Assembly (NCBI GenBank): GCA_002224055.1
Contig: AZLU01000302.1
Coordinates: 1-40,656, forward strand
DNA length: 40,656 bases
Direction: 5' to 3'
Origin: Pezizomycotina sp. ARF18
Taxonomy: Eukaryota; Ascomycota
Shown: positions 35,601 through 40,656 of the stretch, one piece after another
Layout: every line of letters starts with the position of its first letter
How positions within the stretch are numbered: position 1 is the stretch's first letter
Position numbers and translations under genes: made by a program
The notes under the pieces: generated by a model
The model's database searches: none
Told to the model about the DNA's origin: nothing
The model's input: only the letters and a program-made list of their open reading frames with translations

Positions 35601-36410
35601 ATGAAGTTCCTATCCGCTCTCCTTCTCGCCTCCGCTGTTGTCGCTTCAGCGGTACCAGAGCCTTTACAAGAGGAAGGCATTTGCGTTAAGAGAGGCAGTA
35701 AGTAAAGAATAGTCTGCAATGCCCCTATCTAATGTCAGAGAGAGGATATAGCCAAACGTTGAAACAAAGAATTGAATAAAACAATAATAACATGGAGATG
35801 TTTGAGATGACGCTGATGAAATCCTTTCTTCCCCCTTTTCTTTGCTTTAATTTTTAGACCTCTGCAAAGGAACAGATAAATGCTGCGGCGGGCTTCTGTG
35901 CTACGGCTTCGGCGGCGAAAAGTCTCGTTGCCGTTTCCTGTCAAGAGAGATCTCGGATCTATCGAAGAACGAGACAACTGCGTACCACGTAACCGTAAGA
36001 TTTCCCATAGTCCCCTTCGATTAATATATACGTATATACTAATGAACTTCTCAATTATTTAAGATAAATGCAAACCGCACGACAAGTGCTGCGGGGGCCT
36101 CTTATGCTACGGAATGGAGAAGAACCTCGCTGCCGCTTTCCCGTAAGGAGGCGTGACATCGAGTCAATTGAGGAACGAGATACATGCAAGGGCTTAACCG
36201 TAAGATTCCAATACCCGCCATGCATGCTGCTCTATTCTCCTGGGATTAAATCGACAGATGCTAACGTTATTACCTGGGCGCGTTAAAGAGAAGTGCAGCT
36301 CGACTCGGGAGTGCTGCAGTAGATTCCTCTGCTACGGTTTCGGCGGAAGCCCTCGCCTCTGCCGTTTCCCGGTAGAAAGGAGAGATACTGTTTCTGAAGT
36401 CGATGCTTAA
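35601..36410 (+). CDS. secreted three-repeat knottin-like precursor with dibasic processing sites, frame-broken
   Basis: Four exons (35601-35697, 35858-35994, 36064-36199, 36289-36410; introns 35698-35857, 35995-36063, 36200-36288). Exon 1 encodes a typical signal peptide (MKFLSALLLASAVVASA) and the first cysteine of repeat 1. Each later exon carries the remaining five cysteines of one repeat. Repeat 1 shows C-x6-C-x5-CC-x4-C-x9-C, the spacing of inhibitor cystine-knot peptides; repeats 2 and 3 share it closely, with the core CCGGLLCYG or CCSRFLCYGFGG. After the last cysteine each repeat has a Phe and then a basic pair or triplet, where Kex2-type cleavage is likely, and an acidic spacer. All introns fall at the same point between the first two cysteines. 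Three lost bases break the frame (C at 35937-35938, G at 36111-36112, G at 36190-36192). As written, only repeat 1 would be translated, followed by a short aberrant tail. Function is unknown: a defence, signalling or effector peptide is possible. Exact family unidentified. Confidence 0.8.
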
Positions 36411-38673
36411 AGCTCGTACTGAACGAATAACATTGTTATTCTTGTATCAAAAGCGCCATTTGCTTGCAAGCATGCTTTAGCGTGTGGGAAAGAGTCCGAT
36501 GAGAACAATACTAGATTGTAAAAATATTTTATCACGATAGAATTCTTTTCTGAATTTCAGCGAGGAAAAGTCTACTTCTTTGCAATGTAGCTGAACAGAT
36601 TGATTTGTCAGTATCTTCGGAATGTATTTCAGCTAGAACGATAGTCCAAAGCAGTATAGAACACCGCCACGAATTAGTAATAAATTTGGTTTTCGTATCT
36701 CGCTTGATATAAACCATCCCTAAGCATTCTCGCGGATATAAATGCATGAAGGCGCTGCACTGCCCAAATAGCAAATATGTTATTGACGCGAGGTCAATAA
36801 TAAGGCTGTCGCTTGAAGAGCAACAATACAAAACGTATGAGGCTGCAAGCGACTCGTGAAGTTAGGAAAGTCTTTCATGAGCACCTGCTTGCGCCTTTAT
36901 ATATATAGCTATCTATACAAATAAATGGAAAGGAAGTTAAAAAAAAAAAGGAAAGAAAAGAAAGAGAAGAGAAGAAACTAGCGCTCCCAGTTTGGACATT
37001 AGAGGTAGCCCAATCAAATCCCGCAGCAACCTATCCTCAGACGACGAGGGACCGAAAGGAACCAATACCGAGCACCTGGATTGGAGAGCGAGATTTTCAT
37101 TGTGACAAAGATCGGACGGAAGGCTTGAATATGCTCAAGCTGCGCGACCGATTATTGTTGAAGTCTGCAGTACTATTTAGCTACTTAAGTAACATAGTGA
37201 TGAATGTCTGTCTGTAGCCTATATGTAATATTTAGCTAGATAAAAAATAAAAGAGAAAGAAAACTAGGGAACAGGACATTTTGATTTCGGTATTATCACA
37301 TAGCGGTTTTAATATGTGTAAGTAGAATCACGATCGAAGAGCTTATAAGCACAATATTTGGATCATATATACCACGTCTGTTTAGTGACATTAAAGTCTC
37401 ACGAGAAGAGCTCAACTTGGCATAGGGTACTAGATCTTGTACAACTTCTTGGTTCATACCTTCGCGAGAGGAAATTTCGGACGGGTAGGCTAGACAAGGC
37501 TGTCAAGGCAAATACTATTATACTACCGGGTTCCTTGGTCTAGCCATCTCGCGAAGATATACGGAGGGTTAACCTGGGTGTGGTGGGGGGGGGGTCGATC
37601 AATGCGGATCTCACGAACCATTCCAAAGAACTTGGATACCTCCGCGGCAGGAGGCGGCATTGACGTCCGCCGCATCATGCATGGCGTTGCAAAAATCGGG
37701 CGTTTTTTGTTTACCGTCCCCAGCTTTTGGCTTAAAATTGCGAATTAAAATAGAAACGAACTGTAGAAAAAACTAAAATATACACTGCGGAGAAAATAGC
37801 GATCCTATTTGATTGTTTCGTGTTCGTAAGCATAAGAGCTCCAGTCCGCGAAGTTGGCTTGATTTAGTTGGGGTTTTCCCTGAGTCGCTTCCCCATGCCT
37901 TGATCCACCCAGCCTGCCATTCGGTGTGCCGACGCGAGAATTTCTCCAACAGAATGTGTCGTATGTTACATTTATGCACCGAGCGAATAAAGCCCGCCGG
38001 GCCTGGAATGGGAGGGAGGCAAAAGGAGCTCGATCGTTGCGTTGTCTCAAAACCGTACGTTCGAGTGAGAATAGGTCGCTACCTTTCTGCTCTCTATTCT
38101 CGAAATCTTTCAGCTTTTTTGCATAGGCCCGAAATGGCAAATCCATGAAGCTATAGGAGGAGGATCTTAGGAGTGCTGGCCACAAGGCTGAAGGTGAATC
38201 TATTTACTTATACGTATATTACTAGTATTTATCATTGTTATTTGCTAAGTATTTTCCTTTAATTTTTATTTATATTTTGTTTTTCGGTGTGGGTGGCGGC
38301 TTTCTGGTTGGTTGGAGCAAGTTGCTGATGCCACGACACTAGCCTTGTTTTCCCGCGGCCCCGCGTATTTTTTGCTTTTCCCTCCCCAAATTCCCGCTTT
38401 CTACGGCTGAAGGAAAGAATCTTAGCTCCGCCGCGAAAATCGTGAACCCCTTTTAGACGGATCTGTTGAGTTTTAGGAAGAGTAAGGGTTATGCCTAGGT
38501 CCAAGAGCTGCCCGGTGAAAATCATAAAAGCACACGGTATGCTATCGTACACGGTATAGGTATATATATCTAAAAGAAGTCCTACCAAAAAGATATTGTC
38601 GTGTTGAGTGGAAGCTTTCAAAAATTCAGAAAGATATACTGTTTTAGCAGGAAAAGAAATAAAACGCTTTAGA

Positions 38674-38704
<31 letters not shown>

Positions 38705-38780
38705 TGGTACTTACCTACCTTTAAAACTCTTTGACAGTAGTGGCGAATCTACGAAAAAAGGAAAAAACCGCCTTGCAGTC
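36411..38780. other. intergenic region, weak frames only
   Basis: The best candidates are overlapping frames at 37805-38185 (minus, 126 codons) and 37813-38148 (plus, 111 codons), which are antisense to each other; neither has supporting motifs. Also holds a G11-type run near 37,586 and T27 at 38679-38705. Confidence 0.4.
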
Positions 38781-39547
38781 ATGCTAAACACTCAGTCCCA
38801 CAACTGTTTTTCCTTCAACTGGCGGCCATCGTCGTCGACTTTGAGCGGCATCAAGACGCCCCAGTTCAGCAATTACATACACTTCCAGTCTCCCTTCCCT
38901 TCTTCTTCCTCGGCTCCGCGTCCTCGATGCCAAGACACGCACCCGTGCCGATACCTCTGCTGCGGCCGTCGGACCAAGTCGTCTCGAAGTCGTCGCTGCG
39001 GAGCCGAGCGTAGCTAGCTACGCAATGTCAGAGATGGCTGCGTCACAAATGGAACTGTTGGACGATATATCATCCTCGATATAGATGAGGATCTTTCATA
39101 CCAGAATATACCGGATCAAACGGAGAGCGGGAGGTAGATGAGGAGGAAAATTAGGAGATGGGTAAGCAGCGTCAGCAGCCAACGCCTCTCCAGCGGTTCT
39201 TGGAAGATGAGACGGACTCCGACGTCAGGGTGCACAGTATACCTACCGCTCCTCAGGAATCGGCAGCGGGCGAAGAGTGCATAGTGGAAGGAGAAGATCT
39301 GCAGATGATAATGGAGGAGGACGAACTGGAAGATGAAAATGACCGCCTACCGACCGACCAGGAAGCGGAAACGGAAGCGGAGCATAATAATTCCGGGCTA
39401 TCGTTATCAAGGAGAGGCTCGTTGCTGGACCGGTGGCGGAAAAAAATCTGTTACAGTGGCTGGCGAAGCTTTGGCGGCCAGGACGTACTAGGGGATCTCA
39501 CGGATGATAAGAGGAAGCGGAAGAGGCAGACGTGGGACTTGGAATAA
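38781..39547 (+). CDS. acidic hypothetical protein, several frameshifts
   Basis: A clean 3' part (39158-39547, 129 codons to a TAA) reads TPLQRFLEDETDSDVRVHS, then a long Glu/Asp-rich segment (LQMIMEEDELEDENDRLP), then RRGSLLDRWRKK and a basic end with DDKRKRKRQTWDLE. Upstream, an ATG at 38781 opens a Ser-rich segment (NWRPSSSTLSGIKTPQFSN). Protein-like pieces such as EVVAAEPSVASYAMSEMAAS and IILDIDEDLSYQNIPDQTES follow in successive frames, each change fitting one lost base. An in-frame TAG at 39152-39154 just before the 3' part remains unexplained, so 39158 may be a separate start or lie after an intron. No domain is recognised. A basic C-terminus (KRKRKR) could act in nuclear import. Confidence 0.5.
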
Positions 39548-39950
39548 AAGCAATATAGTTGCTTATCTTCGTTGCCCTTCCTATCATTTTTTTTTTTTTT
39601 TTCATTTTGCATAGCTTGCGGGACCTTTGTATTTTCCGATTCATAGCGATAACTGCACTAATATTATGATACCAGCAGTTTCACAGTCGTGCAATTTCGT
39701 ATAAAGCCGGGGCCTTTTCTTTCTTACTTTTTTTTTTCTTTTTTTTCATATTTATGAAAAATGTTTTGATGGCGCCTGAGCCAGCGGATATTGACACCTT
39801 TGTGATATGCAGAAAGGCAAAACGTGTAGAGCAAACCCACACTTTCTTCCTCTATGAAACAAGGCAAAAAAAATCTTTTCAAGGAAAACGCAAAAACAAA
39901 ACGCCTAATAGTACACCGCGGAATAAAACAATTCCATCTCCTAAAGGAGC

Positions 39951-40656
39951 GACTTCTTGTCGGGCTCAACGCGGACAATCTTGTCACAATTGAGAAGGCA
40001 TTGGGGTCGAAGGCCAGTTTCAACTAGAAAAAAAAGAAGACAAGATTAGTGAAAACGGTAAACGGGGTAGCTAATTAGGAATTGATATTTTTTCTAACTT
40101 ACCCTCCGCATGGCATCAACGTGGTTTGTCCGAGTTCTTTGGGGAGATAATCTCGCTTTATTAATCCTACACCGTGTTCTCCAGTAGTTGTGCCTTCCAT
40201 GGAAATAGCCCTCTCCACCATCCTGTGCACAACGGCCTCAGCGACCTTCCTTTTCTCCTGGCTGAAAGGCAGGATGCAATGGAAGTTGCCATCGCCGACG
40301 TGACCGACGATAGAAGCCAGTGAGATTGTTGGAACTAATATCGTTTTTGGTCTCCTCTATTATATCGGCAGCCTGGATAGCGGGACGGCAACGTCTGTAG
40401 TCCACACCTGGTCATCGTCATGCTCTTTCAGCGCCATGACAGACCACAGGGCCCTTGCGGGCCGACCAGAGTTCCTCCTGCTCCTCCTCCTTATTGGTGC
40501 GAACTCGAACGACTCCGACTTGCAACTCTTCGCTATATCCTTGACTATGGATATCTGCTCTTTAACACCGTTCTGAGTACCGTGAACTTGAAGAAGAGAG
40601 TCGGCCTCTCCTCCACTTCCTGGGTGTGGCCGGTCTGATTTAGGCAGTGCATTTGC
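39951..40656 (-). CDS. dld1: D-lactate dehydrogenase (cytochrome), C-terminal part, cut by window edge
   Basis: FAD-linked oxidase of the DLD1 family, which oxidises D-lactate to pyruvate and passes electrons to cytochrome c at the mitochondrial inner membrane. Reading leftwards from the edge, the segments are EERPTLFFKFT, KSESFEFA, EEEQEELWSARK, QVWTTDVAVPLSRLP, the FAD-oxidase C-terminal signature SIVGHVGDGNFHCILPF, VVHRMVERAISMEG, TTTGEHGVGLIKRDYLPKEL, then an intron (40024-40102) and LKLAFDPNA, with the last residues in a shifted frame before a TAG at 39951-39953. Seven sites with lost bases break it (plus-strand positions near 40580, 40496, 40449-40455, 40367, 40317, 40120 and 39997); two of them appear to lack two bases. 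The FAD-binding N-terminal half and start lie beyond the window. D-2-hydroxyglutarate dehydrogenase is a less likely alternative. Confidence 0.92.

Noticed and set aside
38259-38621. 120-codon minus-strand frame
   Set aside because: No motif support, AT-rich start, and composition not clearly coding; left out of the feature list.
1-40656. CRISPR arrays, bacterial operons, ribosomal RNA genes
   Set aside because: No regularly spaced repeats, Shine-Dalgarno-type gene spacing or rRNA-like conserved sequence was seen; the window is eukaryotic.

Overview
The window looks like nuclear DNA of a filamentous ascomycete (Pezizomycotina-type). The recognisable genes carry short introns of about 60-240 bases with GT/AG ends and CTAAC/CTGAC/CTAAT-like branch sites. 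Their products are fungal: a Psr1-type phosphatase, Sds22, a sorbitol/xylitol-type dehydrogenase and a fungal D-lactate dehydrogenase. I cannot name the genus. The sequence is AT-leaning and full of long poly(A)/poly(T) tracts and microsatellites.

Layout. Bases 1-12,500 are gene-poor, with one GC-richer island (5.58-6.13 kb) and no gene I recognise. At 12.6 kb lies a small conserved-looking gene with a duplicated FLxLAPVH motif. Four weak or unrecognised coding candidates sit between 14.4 and 18.4 kb. Bases 18.45-21.2 kb are an AT-rich, transposon-graveyard-like island with no gene seen. A candidate minus-strand frame follows at 21.2 kb. The right half is better populated: psr1 (24.05-25.92 kb, +), sds22 (27.71-29.52 kb, +), a zinc sorbitol/xylitol dehydrogenase (30.04-31.10 kb, -), two unrecognised divergent genes (32.27-32.54 kb, - and about 32.74-33.27 kb, +), a secreted three-repeat cystine-knot precursor (35.60-36.41 kb, +), an acidic hypothetical gene (38.78-39.55 kb, +) and the 3' part of a D-lactate dehydrogenase running off the right edge (39.95-40.66 kb, -).

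The overriding feature is that every recognisable gene is broken by single-base losses. Nearly every break is explained by one (occasionally two) missing G or C in a short G or C run. I count about 33 such sites in six genes; none requires an extra base. Catalytic residues, splice sites and codon content are otherwise intact. The most economical reading is a systematic consensus error of the assembly, not pseudogenes; it also explains why no open frame exceeds about 213 codons. Real biology (insertional RNA editing or decay) is possible but much less likely.

The most interesting biological object is the gene at 35.6-36.4 kb: a signal peptide followed by three tandem knottin-type cysteine repeats, each followed by a dibasic (Kex2-like) site, with one phase-1 intron per repeat at the same place in the first loop. 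This looks like an exon-duplicated, kexin-processed multi-peptide precursor. The two phosphatase-related genes (psr1, sds22) are neighbours in the same orientation, but I see no evidence that this is more than coincidence.
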